A program made the position numbers and the translations under genes. DNA of 64,000 nt from Rugamonas fusca. Its GTDB lineage: Bacteria > Pseudomonadota > Gammaproteobacteria > Burkholderiales > Burkholderiaceae_D. The notes below the pieces were generated by a model. The model was not told where the DNA came from and made no database searches. It was given only the letters and a program-made list of their open reading frames with translations. Below are positions 27,584-36,608 of the stretch, in pieces. The first letter of the stretch is position 1, and each line of letters starts with the position of its first letter. The stretch is from positions 55,512-119,511 of the forward strand of contig NZ_JACEZS010000018.1 of NCBI RefSeq assembly GCF_014042365.1. The letters are read 5' to 3'.

Positions 27584-29472
27584 GAGCGCGCGCCAGGAAC
27601 ACTACCCGCGCGCTGGGCCGGCGCGTGGCGCACCTGAACATGCTGGCCGCCGGCGCCGCGCTGGCGCTGGCCGGCATCCTGCTGATCGTGGTGCAGTTCA
27701 TCGCCCTGCGCGGCGCGCTGGTGGACGATCTCCAGGTGCAGGCCCGCATCGTGGGCAGCAACAGCAGCGCCGCCTTGCTGTTCCAGGACCGGCGCGCCGG
27801 CGCCGAGATCCTGGCCGGGCTGGCCGCCTCGCCCAACGTACAAAGCGCCGCCATCTACGGCCCGGCCGGCGCGCTGCTGACCAGCTACCAGCGCCTGCCC
27901 GCCAGCGCCGTGCCGGCCGCCGCCCCGCCGCTGCCGGCGCCGCACCATCAATTCAGCGCGCGCCACGTCGAAGTGACGGAGCCGGTGGTCGCCAATGGTG
28001 CGCGCATCGGCACGGTCCTGATCCGCGCCACCATGGCGCCGCTGTACGAGCGCCTGGCCAGCTTCACCGGCTTCACGCTGGTGGTGGCGGCCGGCTCCTA
28101 CGCGCTGGCCTGGCTGCTGGTGGCACGCATGCGGCGCGCCGTACAACGGGCCGAAGACCACCTGCACTACCTGGCCCACGTGGACCCCATCACGGCCCTG
28201 CCTAACCGCAACGCGTTCAACGACAAGCTGGCCACGGCGCTGGAACACGCCGACCGTCAGGAAACGAGCGTGGTGCTGCTGCTGCTCGACCTGGACAACT
28301 TCAAGGTGGTCAACGACACGCTGGGCCACAACAGCGGCGACGCCCTGCTGCAGATGGTGGCGCGGCGCCTGACCGACACGCTGCGCAGCACGGACGTCAT
28401 TTGCCGCATCGGCGGCGACGAATTCGTCGTCATCGTCGAGCCGCACGAGGACGAGACGGAGCCGGACGCCGTGGCGCGCAAGATCCTGCACGCGCTGGCC
28501 GCGCCGTTCCAGCTGGAACACCACCTGCTGTATGTGAGCGCCAGCATTGGCGTCAACGTCTACCCGCAATATGCGCACGACGAGCAGGCGCTCATGCGCG
28601 GCGCCGATACGGCCATGTACTACGCCAAGAATAGCGGCAAGAACGACTATGAGACGTTCAAGCCGGAGATGGAGCAACTGGCCCGCAAGCGCCTCAAGCT
28701 GGAAGCCAACCTGCGCCGCGCGCTGGAACGCAATGAACTGAGCCTGCACTACCAGCCGCAGATCGATGTGCGCAGCGGCCGCATGACGGGACTAGAGGTA
28801 CTCACGCGCTGGACCTGCCCTGAGCTGGGCCCGGTCAGCCCGGCCGAATTCATTCCCGTGGCCGAGGAAAGCGGCGTGATCGTGCCGCTGGGACGCTGGG
28901 TGCTGCAGACGGCGTGCCGCCAGGCGGCCGCCTGGCACCGGGCCGGCCTGCTCGACGAGATCAGCCACGTGGCCGTCAACCTGTCGGCCTGCCAGACCCG
29001 CGACAGCGACCTGATGGCCGACGTGAACGCCATCCTGGGCGAGACGGGGCTGCCGCCGGCGCTGCTGGAACTGGAGATCACGGAAGGGGTGCTGATGGAG
29101 AACGTGCACGCCAACCTGGCGCTGATGCAGCAGATCCAGACGGCCGGCATTCATTTATCGATCGACGACTTCGGCACCGGCTATTCATCGATGGCCTACC
29201 TGAAGCGCTTCCCGATCGATCAGCTCAAGATCGACCGCAGCTTCGTCAACGACGTGCCCGGCGACGGCGCGGCCATCGCCACGGCCATCATCGCCATGGC
29301 GCACAGCCTGAATCTGAAGGTGGTGGCTGAAGGGGTTGAAACGGAGCAGCAGGTGCGCTTCCTGCGCGAGGCCGGCTGCGACGTCATGCAAGGTTATTAC
29401 TTCGCCAAGCCGATGGCGCCGGAAGTGCTGGAGCGGCTGCTGTCCGAGCGGCGCCAGTTCCTCGCCGCCTGA
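27580..29472 (+). CDS. Membrane CHASE8-GGDEF-EAL cyclic-di-GMP enzyme
   Basis: A 630-residue inner-membrane protein. TM1 is about residues 20-42. A periplasmic CHASE8-type sensor (about 45-155; IVGSNSSAALLFQDRRAGAE) follows, then TM2 (about 162-183). The GGDEF domain has an intact active site GGDEF (278-282) and the inhibitory RxxD site RSTD (269-272). The EAL domain has the signature as EVL (406-408), and DDFGTGYSS and QLKIDRSF are intact. Both synthesis and breakdown of c-di-GMP are plausible. CHASE8 is the YfiN-type domain on which YfiR acts, and YfiR is encoded immediately upstream with an ATGA overlap. The start at 27580 is chosen for that overlap and because the upstream frame is yfiR in another phase. 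Confidence 0.93.
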   Translation: MRARARNTTRALGRRVAHLNMLAAGAALALAGILLIVVQFIALRGALVDDLQVQARIVGSNSSAALLFQDRRAGAEILAGLAASPNVQSAAIYGPAGALLTSYQRLPASAVPAAAPPLPAPHHQFSARHVEVTEPVVANGARIGTVLIRATMAPLYERLASFTGFTLVVAAGSYALAWLLVARMRRAVQRAEDHLHYLAHVDPITALPNRNAFNDKLATALEHADRQETSVVLLLLDLDNFKVVNDTLGHNSGDALLQMVARRLTDTLRSTDVICRIGGDEFVVIVEPHEDETEPDAVARKILHALAAPFQLEHHLLYVSASIGVNVYPQYAHDEQALMRGADTAMYYAKNSGKNDYETFKPEMEQLARKRLKLEANLRRALERNELSLHYQPQIDVRSGRMTGLEVLTRWTCPELGPVSPAEFIPVAEESGVIVPLGRWVLQTACRQAAAWHRAGLLDEISHVAVNLSACQTRDSDLMADVNAILGETGLPPALLELEITEGVLMENVHANLALMQQIQTAGIHLSIDDFGTGYSSMAYLKRFPIDQLKIDRSFVNDVPGDGAAIATAIIAMAHSLNLKVVAEGVETEQQVRFLREAGCDVMQGYYFAKPMAPEVLERLLSERRQFLAA

Positions 29473-29490
29473 CAGAAGGCAGGGCACGGC

Positions 29491-29579
29491 AAAATTCCGG
29501 GCGGCAAAATCGGGGACGGACCCCTATTTTCACTTCGTGAAAATAGGGGTCCGTCCCCGATTTTGCCGCCCGGAATTTT
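29491..29579. repeat. Perfect 43-bp-arm intergenic palindrome
   Basis: The arms 29491-29533 and 29537-29579 are exact reverse complements around a 3-base centre (TTC). The inner core AAAATCGGGGACGGACCCC carries the same outer 13 bases as the palindromes at 13654-13784. It lies between the convergent stops of the c-di-GMP enzyme gene (29472) and prfC (29588). It would fold into a very strong hairpin and could terminate both transcripts. It may also be a dispersed REP-type element. Confidence 0.95.
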
Positions 29580-29587
29580 ACTTTCGC

Positions 29588-31267
29588 TTAAGCCAGCTTG
29601 GCCGAGTGCTCGCGCGTGGCGTGGAACTTCAGCTTGGGCCAGCGCTCTTCCGTCAGGCGCAGGTTGACGGAGGACGTGGCCAGGTAGGCCATGTTGCCAG
29701 CGGCGTCGTAGGCCACGTTGTGGCCCAGCGCCGCTTCGAAGTCGGCCAGCGCCTTCTTGTCGTCGCTCGACACCCAGCGCGCGCTGCTGATGCTGGTGCC
29801 TTCGAACACGGCATCCACGCCATATTCATTCATCAGGCGGCTGGCCACCACTTCGAACTGCAGCACGCCGACCGCGCCCAGCACCAGTTCACCACCTTGC
29901 ACCGGCTTGAACACCTGCACGGCGCCCTCCTCGCCCAGCTGTTGCAAGCCCTTGTGCAGCTGCTTGATCTTGAGCGGGTTGCGGATGCGCACCGAGCGGA
30001 AGAAGTCCGGCGCGAAGTACGGGATGCCGGTGAAGGTCAGCATCTCGCCTTCCGAGAAGCTGTCGCCGATCTGCATGTTGCCGTGGTTGGGCAGGCCGAT
30101 GATGTCGCCCGCGTAGGCTTCCTCCACCTGCTCGCGCGAGGACGCCATGAACGTCACCACAGACGAGACCTTGATCTCGCGCCCCAGCCGCAAGTGCTTG
30201 ACCTTCATGCCGCGCTCGAAACGTCCCGAGCACACGCGCAGGAAGGCGATACGATCGCGGTGGGCCGGGTCCATATTGGCCTGGATCTTGAACACGAAGC
30301 CCGTGAACGGCTGCTCGACCGGGTCCACCACGCGCACCGTGGCGTCGCGCGGACGGGGCGCGGGCGCCCAGTCCACCAGCGCCGACAGGATCTCGCGCAC
30401 GCCGAAGTTGTTGATGGCCGAACCGAAGAACACGGGCGTCTGCACGCCCGACAGGAACTCGTCCAGGTCGAACGGGTGCGAGGCGCCATGCACCAGCTCC
30501 ACTTCCATGCGCAGCTGGTCCATCTCCAGCGGGAACATCTCCTGCAGGCGGGGATTGTCGATGCCCTTGATGATCTCGAACGCGCCGTCGGCCTTTTCCT
30601 CGCCGGCCTTGAACAACATGATCTCGTCCTTGAGCAGGTGGTACACGCCGCGGAAGTTCTTGCCCATGCCGATCGGCCAGGTCACGGGCGCGCACTGGAT
30701 CTTGAGCACCGATTCCAGCTCGTCGAGCAGCTCCAGCGGATCGCGCGTCTCGCGGTCCATCTTGTTCATGAAGGTGACGATGGGCGTGTTGCGCATGCGG
30801 CACACGTCAAGCAGCTTGATGGTCTGCGCTTCCACGCCCTTGGCCGCGTCGATCACCATCAGCGCCGAGTCCACCGCCGTCAGCACGCGGTAGGTGTCTT
30901 CCGAGAAGTCCTGGTGGCCGGGGGTGTCGAGCAGGTTGATGACGTGGTCGCGGAATTCGAACTGCATCACCGAGGAAGCGACGGAAATGCCGCGCTGCTT
31001 CTCGATCTCCATCCAGTCCGAGGTGGCATGGCGGCCGCTCTTGCGGGCCTTGACGGTGCCGGCCATCTGGATCGCGCCCGAGAACAGCAGCAGCTTTTCG
31101 GTCAGCGTGGTCTTACCCGCGTCGGGGTGGGAGATGATGCCGAAGGTACGGCGGCGCTGCACTTCGCGCGCGATCAGCGCGGGGGTTTTGGCGCTCGCCA
31201 CGGGGGCGTCGTCGGTGATCTGGTCGGGAGTTGTGTTTTCGGTATCGTTTGCCATATTGGTGACCAT
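29588..31267 (-). CDS. prfC: Peptide chain release factor 3
   Basis: A GTPase that recycles RF1 and RF2 from the ribosome after termination. With the start at the MVTNMAND methionine it has 559 residues; the inner ATG at 31255 would give 555. The G1 motif is SHPDAGKTTLTEK. The switch region is KQRGISV, G3 is DTPGHQDF, and G4 is NKMDRETRDPLELLDE, all characteristic of RF3. The end (TREHSAKLA) is reached 9 bases from the big palindrome. It is monocistronic on the minus strand. The pilY1 gene upstream runs the same way with a 113-base gap. Confidence 0.96.
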   Translation of the reverse strand: MVTNMANDTENTTPDQITDDAPVASAKTPALIAREVQRRRTFGIISHPDAGKTTLTEKLLLFSGAIQMAGTVKARKSGRHATSDWMEIEKQRGISVASSVMQFEFRDHVINLLDTPGHQDFSEDTYRVLTAVDSALMVIDAAKGVEAQTIKLLDVCRMRNTPIVTFMNKMDRETRDPLELLDELESVLKIQCAPVTWPIGMGKNFRGVYHLLKDEIMLFKAGEEKADGAFEIIKGIDNPRLQEMFPLEMDQLRMEVELVHGASHPFDLDEFLSGVQTPVFFGSAINNFGVREILSALVDWAPAPRPRDATVRVVDPVEQPFTGFVFKIQANMDPAHRDRIAFLRVCSGRFERGMKVKHLRLGREIKVSSVVTFMASSREQVEEAYAGDIIGLPNHGNMQIGDSFSEGEMLTFTGIPYFAPDFFRSVRIRNPLKIKQLHKGLQQLGEEGAVQVFKPVQGGELVLGAVGVLQFEVVASRLMNEYGVDAVFEGTSISSARWVSSDDKKALADFEAALGHNVAYDAAGNMAYLATSSVNLRLTEERWPKLKFHATREHSAKLA

Positions 31268-31337
31268 AATATGGCCCCGCAAAAAACCCTCGATTTTACC
31301 GGCAGTTGGCCCTTTCGTGTGAACTGTTTGCGGGCGC

Positions 31338-31368
31338 GGGGGCGCGCGGGAGCAGCCCATGCGCCCCC
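31338..31368. terminator. GC-rich hairpin downstream of pilY1
   Basis: Arms GGGGGCGC (31338-31345) and GCGCCCCC (31361-31368) lie 12 bases beyond the pilY1 stop. There is no T-run in the direction of pilY1 transcription, so it is a weak candidate for the end of the pilus operon. Confidence 0.4.
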
Positions 31369-31380
31369 CGCCCGCCCTCC

Positions 31381-34300
31381 TCATTCGCCCTTGACCCGGC
31401 GCCAGCCGACGCGGTGCGCCTCGGCCGACTTCAGTTCCTGCAGCGAGGTGGTCTTGGTCTCGCCGGTGGCCATGGTGGAGATCATCTTCAGGCCGCCAGC
31501 CGGCAGGCGGATGATGATGAAGCCCACCGCCGCCGACGTGTTCGACAGCGTGGCGCCGGCCGGATTGCCGGGAATGGCGTTGCCGGTGCAGACGTCGACC
31601 TGGTAGGCGTTGCTCGAACCGCCCACCTGGCACGAGGACGAGGACGACGGGATGTTGGTCACCACGTTGGCCACGCCGCTGACGATCTGCGGGTCCAGGT
31701 TCATCCGTTCGCCGGGGTTCAGGTTCCAGTCGAAGAACCAGCCATCCTTCTGGGTCAGGTCCACCGGGTTGCTGGTGATGGCGTAGGTATTGACGTTGCT
31801 GCTCGATCCGGCCAGGCTCAGGGTCTGCTGCACCATGGTGGCGCCGCGGATGTTGCCGATGGTGCTGCCGCTGTCCTTGAGCAGGTACAGGCTCTGGGTG
31901 TCCGTGTTGCTGATGTCGGGCAGGTCCAGCAGCCGCCCCGTGCCGTATAACACCACCCGCTGGGCGCTGGTGGTGGTGGTGGTCACGCCGCCCGTGGTGG
32001 TGGTGTTCTGTACCTCGCACAGGGTCACGTCGGGCCGGGTGGTGATGGGCTGGGTGGTGCCGGCGTCGCCCATTTTGAGCACCGTCACGGCGCCGCTGGT
32101 GCTGGTCAGGTCGAAACGCCACATCTGGCCCTGGTTGTCGCCACCGTAGATGTAGGTGGTGTTGGGGTCGATATTGGGGTCGGTGCTGATCGAGGTGATC
32201 TTGGCCAGGCCCGATGGCGTGGTGGTGTCGCCCGATCCGGTGGAAATCTTCTTGAGGATGGCGCCGGTGCTCACGTCCACGATGAACAGGTAGCCCAGGC
32301 CACTGCCGCCGGCCACGCCGTCGGCGCCGGGCACGTTGTTGTAGCCGGAGGTGAGGAACACCACCCACTTGCCGCCCCACACGCCGAACTGGGGGTTGCC
32401 GAAGGTCAGGCCCAGGTCGGGATCGCTGTGGGCGCAGATCGACGAATCGGCGCACAGCTCCCACAGGGCGCGCGGATTGACGGGGTCCGTCACGTCGAGC
32501 GCATAGTAGCCGCGCCCGCCCCCGTTCAGGCCCGCCACCAGGACCGAGGCCCAGTTCGCGCCCAGCTTGACGTCGGCCAGCTCGGGCGAACCGTCCGTGC
32601 TGAACTGGTGGTTGGTGCCGTAGGTGGTGCTGGCCAGCGCATACAGCTTGTGCTGGGTGATGCGCGGCACATAGGCCCATACCTCGTTGCCGGTGGCCGC
32701 GTCGAACGCGTGCAGCATGCCGTCGTTGGCGGCCGTGAACACGGTGCCGGGACGGCCCGCGTGATCGAGCTTGAACTGGCTGTAGCTGGCGTCCGGATAG
32801 TTCTTGCGCGGGTCGCGCAGGTAGGCCGGCTTGGATGAGGCGATATCGCCCAGCACGATGGGCACGGGGCCGGTGGCGCCGGCCGGCGTGTTGGAGGTCA
32901 TCGTGTAGGCCCGGAAGTGGGTGTTGTCGGCGTACTGCTGGCGCCCGCGCAGCCAGCCGACCAGGTTCGAGCCGCTGTTGACGATGGCCTTGTCGGCCGC
33001 CGACAGCAGCGTGCACTGGGACAGCGCCGCGCACTTGTTGTCGAACCAGGCCGTCTGGGTGCCTGACATGTTCTCGTAGTAGAAATCCGTGAGGGCCGCG
33101 TTGGACTGGTCCAGCATCAGGATGCGGCGCGTGTCCGTGCTGGCGGCCACCTTCCTGCCCACCGTGTCGGAACTGATCCAGCTGTAGCTCGTGCCCACGG
33201 CGCCGGTGGTGGGATCGATCTTCTTGTCCGACAGTTCGCCATACCATTTCACGGTGGTGAAGGTGTCGGAGAAGATGTCGTTGTCCTGCAGCGAGATGTT
33301 GGGCGTGGAGGTGGCCGCGGCGGCCGCCGCGCCCAGCCGGATCTGCATGTTGGCCAGCGCCGCGCTCAGGCCCTGCACCACTTCCTTGGGCTGCGAGGCG
33401 CTGAAGTACTTGCCGTGGCCGTTGATGGCCGCGTGCCACAGGTCGTCCACCCGCTCCTGCACGGTGCTGGCCGTGTTGGTCACGTCCGGATCGGGCCACA
33501 CGTAGGCGCCGCCGCCGTTCCATGGGCAGCCCGAGGACACGCGCGTGATCAGGTTGTAGAAGTCGCCGCCGGCCTTGGGCGCCGTGTCGTAGTTGGGCTC
33601 ATAGGTCATCACGCCGTCCACGCCCAGGCCCAGCGTGTAGGTGTTCATGTGCAGGTGGGTGTTCTCGCCGGCGCCGGCCGGCACGGAGCCAGGCTTGCTC
33701 ATGTCCGGCTCGAGCGGCGGGCGCAGCGACACCGTGCCGGTGTCCGAGCCGCCGTTATACCAGTGCAGCGAGACGTCCGAGATCGACGGCTGGGACTGGG
33801 CGCGGGTGTCCACGCAGCCGCGCGCGTAGGTGCAGAAGCGGCTCACGTTTTCCACGTTGTCGTTGTTGACCACGTTGTTGGTGGTGCTGCCGTTCCAGTA
33901 GCCGTCCGTGGTCAGGATCATGAAGTTCTGCTGGCAGGGGTACTGCACCACTTCCGAGCCGGCCGCGTAGTTGTACGGCGTCAGGTTGGCGAACATGCGG
34001 CCCACATAGTCCATCGCCGTGCGGATCGGGGTCGAGCCGGAGGTGGTGGTGTTGTAGAGCGTGGTGTACCAGCTGGAACGGGCCGACCCCGTGAAGTCGG
34101 CCGGCACCATGTCGATGGTCGCGCCCACGCCCGCATTGGACAACTTGACGTAACCGACCTTGTAGTTGGCCGTGATGGCCGAGAAGGCGATGCCGACGGA
34201 GGTCTTCATCATCTGCAAACGGGTCTTGTAGTACACGTACCAGTTGGCGAAGTTGGTCATCTCCTCCTCGTAGGTGCAGACCCCGGCCGCGGCCACGCAA

Positions 34301-35991
34301 TCGACCCGGTCGCTGCCCTTGGGATAGGTCTGGCCCAGCACCAGGTTGACGCGGGTGAAAGTGCTGGGCGCGCCCGAGCCGGCCGACAACGCGGCCGTCG
34401 TGGTGGGGATGGCATCGGGCGCGCTGGTGGCGGCCGTACCCGTGAAGGTGACGTTGCTCAGGCCGGAGGCCGACACGGCGGCGCCATTGGTCGTGGCGGT
34501 GGTATCGAGCAGGCACAAGCTGGTAGGCGGGGCGGCCGCGCAGATCGCGGTGACGGCGTTGCCGCCCACATAGGCACGGTAGGTGCCGGTGCTGCCGATG
34601 GCCGTGGCCAGCGTGGAAACGATGGTGCTGGCCGCAGCGTTGCGGGCGATGGCCACGTTGCTGATCACGGTGGCCGTGCCCAGCTTGACGCTGGAAACGG
34701 TGGGGCTGCCGCTGTTGGAAGCCGTGCCCGATACGGCCAGCAAGGCCGTGGGCGGCACGCCCGTGGTGGCCGGCGTGGGCGTGACGGACGGCGCGTTGAC
34801 GGTGATGCCCCAGCCGGCGCGCGAACTGTCGGTGATCGTCACGCAGTTGGCGAGCGACTTGCTGCCGCTGCAGATGACGGGCACCACGGCCACCACGTTG
34901 TCGGCCGTCAGGTTGATGCCGAACGCGCTGGAACAGGTGGGCACGGTGGGCTGGCCACTGTTGGCCGTCTTGACGCAGGCGTAATACTGGTTGGTCAGGC
35001 CGGTCCTGGCGATGATGCTGGCGGCCAGTGCGGCGGCCATGTTCTGCTGCTTGAGGGCGGTGTTGGTGCCGCTGCTGGCCGTCACGGTGCCGTTGGTGAT
35101 GGTACGCGCCGTGCTGGGGTCGGGGATGGTCACCGACGAGATGGTCAGCGAGGACGAGGAGGCCGAGGCGCCGATGGCGATGGTGCCATAGGCGGCGCTG
35201 GCGCCACTGGCGGACGAATAGCTCGGATAGATATAGGCGCCCACCCGCTTGCCCTGGCAATTGGTGAGCAAGGTGTTGTTACACCAGCGCACCTTGACGG
35301 CAATAGGATAGCCGGCCGGCGCGGCCGCCCCCGCCGAGGTCGACACACAGCTCGTCATGGTGGCGTCGGTGCAATACTGGGCCACGCCGATGGTGTAGTA
35401 ATACGGCCCCGTGCTGATCGCGTAGGCACTGGTGAAGGTGCTGTCGGGATAGGTGTAGGTGGCCGTGTTGGTATGGCACGAGCTGGTGTTGTTGGGATCG
35501 CACCACTTCAGGTCGGGAAAGCCGCTGACCAGGTTGATGGCGCTGGAACTGTTGCCGTACAAGTCCGTCTTGTGGGCATTGAAGCCGTCGCCGCTGACCA
35601 CGGTCCAGTTGCTGGTGTTGGCCGCCGTCTGTTCCGGATAATAGCTGCCGTCGGACTTGATGGGCGGCTGGTAGCGGATGGCCGGGTTGTAATACTGCTT
35701 GTTGAAGTCCGGGCTCATGAACGGCGGATGGCCCACGTTACATGCCATCACGCCCTGGGCCAGCGTGGACCTGGAGCGGCACAGGTTGTCGTTCACGTAG
35801 TCGGGCGTGTAGGACTGGTCCATCGAGCCGGAGTTATCGAACAGCAGCATCAGGTTGGGCTTGACGGTGCCCGTGCCCGTGATGTTGAGCAAGGGCACCT
35901 GGGCGATCTGGGTCTGGCCGGCCCAGGCCATCAGTGGCGCCAGCAGGCAGGCGCCCAGCGCGGTGCGGACTAGAGTAGGCAGGGATTTCAT
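31381..35991 (-). CDS. pilY1: Type IV pilus tip/assembly protein PilY1
   Basis: A 1536-residue protein, larger than the Pseudomonas aeruginosa PilY1 (about 1160). A signal peptide (residues 1-24, ending MAWA) is followed by a von Willebrand A-like region with the MIDAS motif DNSGS (Asp52-Ser56). An unusual repetitive Ser/Thr/Ala-rich block spans about residues 270-520. The C-terminal beta-propeller (PilY1 domain) contains AANDGMLHAFDAATGNEVWAYVP and GGDNQGQMWRFDL. PilY1 sits at the pilus tip, acts in adhesion and surface sensing, and opposes pilus retraction. Two start codons are close together; the inner one (35991) has AGGA at proper spacing. It is the last gene of the pilE-fimT-pilV-pilW-pilX-pilY1 operon. 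Confidence 0.93.
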   Translation of the reverse strand: MKSLPTLVRTALGACLLAPLMAWAGQTQIAQVPLLNITGTGTVKPNLMLLFDNSGSMDQSYTPDYVNDNLCRSRSTLAQGVMACNVGHPPFMSPDFNKQYYNPAIRYQPPIKSDGSYYPEQTAANTSNWTVVSGDGFNAHKTDLYGNSSSAINLVSGFPDLKWCDPNNTSSCHTNTATYTYPDSTFTSAYAISTGPYYYTIGVAQYCTDATMTSCVSTSAGAAAPAGYPIAVKVRWCNNTLLTNCQGKRVGAYIYPSYSSASGASAAYGTIAIGASASSSSLTISSVTIPDPSTARTITNGTVTASSGTNTALKQQNMAAALAASIIARTGLTNQYYACVKTANSGQPTVPTCSSAFGINLTADNVVAVVPVICSGSKSLANCVTITDSSRAGWGITVNAPSVTPTPATTGVPPTALLAVSGTASNSGSPTVSSVKLGTATVISNVAIARNAAASTIVSTLATAIGSTGTYRAYVGGNAVTAICAAAPPTSLCLLDTTATTNGAAVSASGLSNVTFTGTAATSAPDAIPTTTAALSAGSGAPSTFTRVNLVLGQTYPKGSDRVDCVAAAGVCTYEEEMTNFANWYVYYKTRLQMMKTSVGIAFSAITANYKVGYVKLSNAGVGATIDMVPADFTGSARSSWYTTLYNTTTSGSTPIRTAMDYVGRMFANLTPYNYAAGSEVVQYPCQQNFMILTTDGYWNGSTTNNVVNNDNVENVSRFCTYARGCVDTRAQSQPSISDVSLHWYNGGSDTGTVSLRPPLEPDMSKPGSVPAGAGENTHLHMNTYTLGLGVDGVMTYEPNYDTAPKAGGDFYNLITRVSSGCPWNGGGAYVWPDPDVTNTASTVQERVDDLWHAAINGHGKYFSASQPKEVVQGLSAALANMQIRLGAAAAAATSTPNISLQDNDIFSDTFTTVKWYGELSDKKIDPTTGAVGTSYSWISSDTVGRKVAASTDTRRILMLDQSNAALTDFYYENMSGTQTAWFDNKCAALSQCTLLSAADKAIVNSGSNLVGWLRGRQQYADNTHFRAYTMTSNTPAGATGPVPIVLGDIASSKPAYLRDPRKNYPDASYSQFKLDHAGRPGTVFTAANDGMLHAFDAATGNEVWAYVPRITQHKLYALASTTYGTNHQFSTDGSPELADVKLGANWASVLVAGLNGGGRGYYALDVTDPVNPRALWELCADSSICAHSDPDLGLTFGNPQFGVWGGKWVVFLTSGYNNVPGADGVAGGSGLGYLFIVDVSTGAILKKISTGSGDTTTPSGLAKITSISTDPNIDPNTTYIYGGDNQGQMWRFDLTSTSGAVTVLKMGDAGTTQPITTRPDVTLCEVQNTTTTGGVTTTTTSAQRVVLYGTGRLLDLPDISNTDTQSLYLLKDSGSTIGNIRGATMVQQTLSLAGSSSNVNTYAITSNPVDLTQKDGWFFDWNLNPGERMNLDPQIVSGVANVVTNIPSSSSSCQVGGSSNAYQVDVCTGNAIPGNPAGATLSNTSAAVGFIIIRLPAGGLKMISTMATGETKTTSLQELKSAEAHRVGWRRVKGE

Positions 35992-36017
35992 GTGCATTCC
36001 TATCTGAAAAAGCAGCC

Positions 36018-36608
36018 TTACGGCCCCATCATCACAACGGCCTGGGTGACCACGTTGCCGCCGCGCGGGCCGGAAATGCGGGCCGTGACGACGTAATGCA
36101 GTTGCGGCTGGCCCTGGTAGCTGGGCGCGTTCGAGGCCAGGCTGGAGCCGGTGGGCGTGGGCGCGGCCACGGCCGACTTGGCCGCGCTGAGCATGCAATT
36201 GTTCTGGGGCGGGCCGACGTCGTTGTAGGCGCCCGGGAAATCGCACATGCGGTGGATCACGTACTCGACCTGGTTGCCGGCCGTGTCGGCGAGGGTGACG
36301 GAACCGGCCCAGAATTCGGGCGAGCTGACCGTCCACGCCGTGTTCAGGGTGGCCACATAGCCCTGGGCGGGCACGTCGGCCGTCAACACGGCCTTGCTGG
36401 GCAAGCCCTTGAGCCAGGCGAAGGCCGTGTGCACACCCAGGTCGGCCGCCTTGCTGAGCGAGGAGTCGTAGGCCAGGTTGGCCGTGGTGAGCGTGGTCGA
36501 GGTGCTCGACTTGAGCAGGTAGATGCTGCCGACCAGCATCACGGTCAGCATGATCAGCATGACCGGCAAGGCGACGCCGGCCTGGCGGCGGGAGCGTGAT
36601 TGCGCCAT
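36018..36608 (-). CDS. pilX: Minor pilin PilX
   Basis: A minor pilin that, with PilV, PilW, FimU/FimT and PilY1, primes type IV pilus assembly. The protein is 196 residues from the chosen start. It has a short charged leader and a VALPVMLIMLTVMLVGSIYLLKSS hydrophobic helix (about residues 12-35), with no canonical prepilin Gly-Phe-Thr. The start at 36608 is picked because a GGAGG lies five bases upstream and the ATG overlaps the pilW TGA by one base. The ATG codons at 36611 and 36620 are less well placed. The remainder is a beta-rich pilin head with an RMCDFPG and CMLS cysteine pair. Confidence 0.88.
   Translation of the reverse strand: MAQSRSRRQAGVALPVMLIMLTVMLVGSIYLLKSSTSTTLTTANLAYDSSLSKAADLGVHTAFAWLKGLPSKAVLTADVPAQGYVATLNTAWTVSSPEFWAGSVTLADTAGNQVEYVIHRMCDFPGAYNDVGPPQNNCMLSAAKSAVAAPTPTGSSLASNAPSYQGQPQLHYVVTARISGPRGGNVVTQAVVMMGP

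Noticed and set aside
28799..28810. Loss of phosphodiesterase activity because the EAL motif reads EVL
   Set aside because: The metal-binding Glu is kept and EVL occurs in active enzymes; the other EAL motifs are intact, so no inactivity is claimed.
35998..36336. N-terminal extension of pilY1 into pilX
   Set aside because: The upstream frame is pilX in another phase. A clear signal peptide and Shine-Dalgarno mark the start at 35991.
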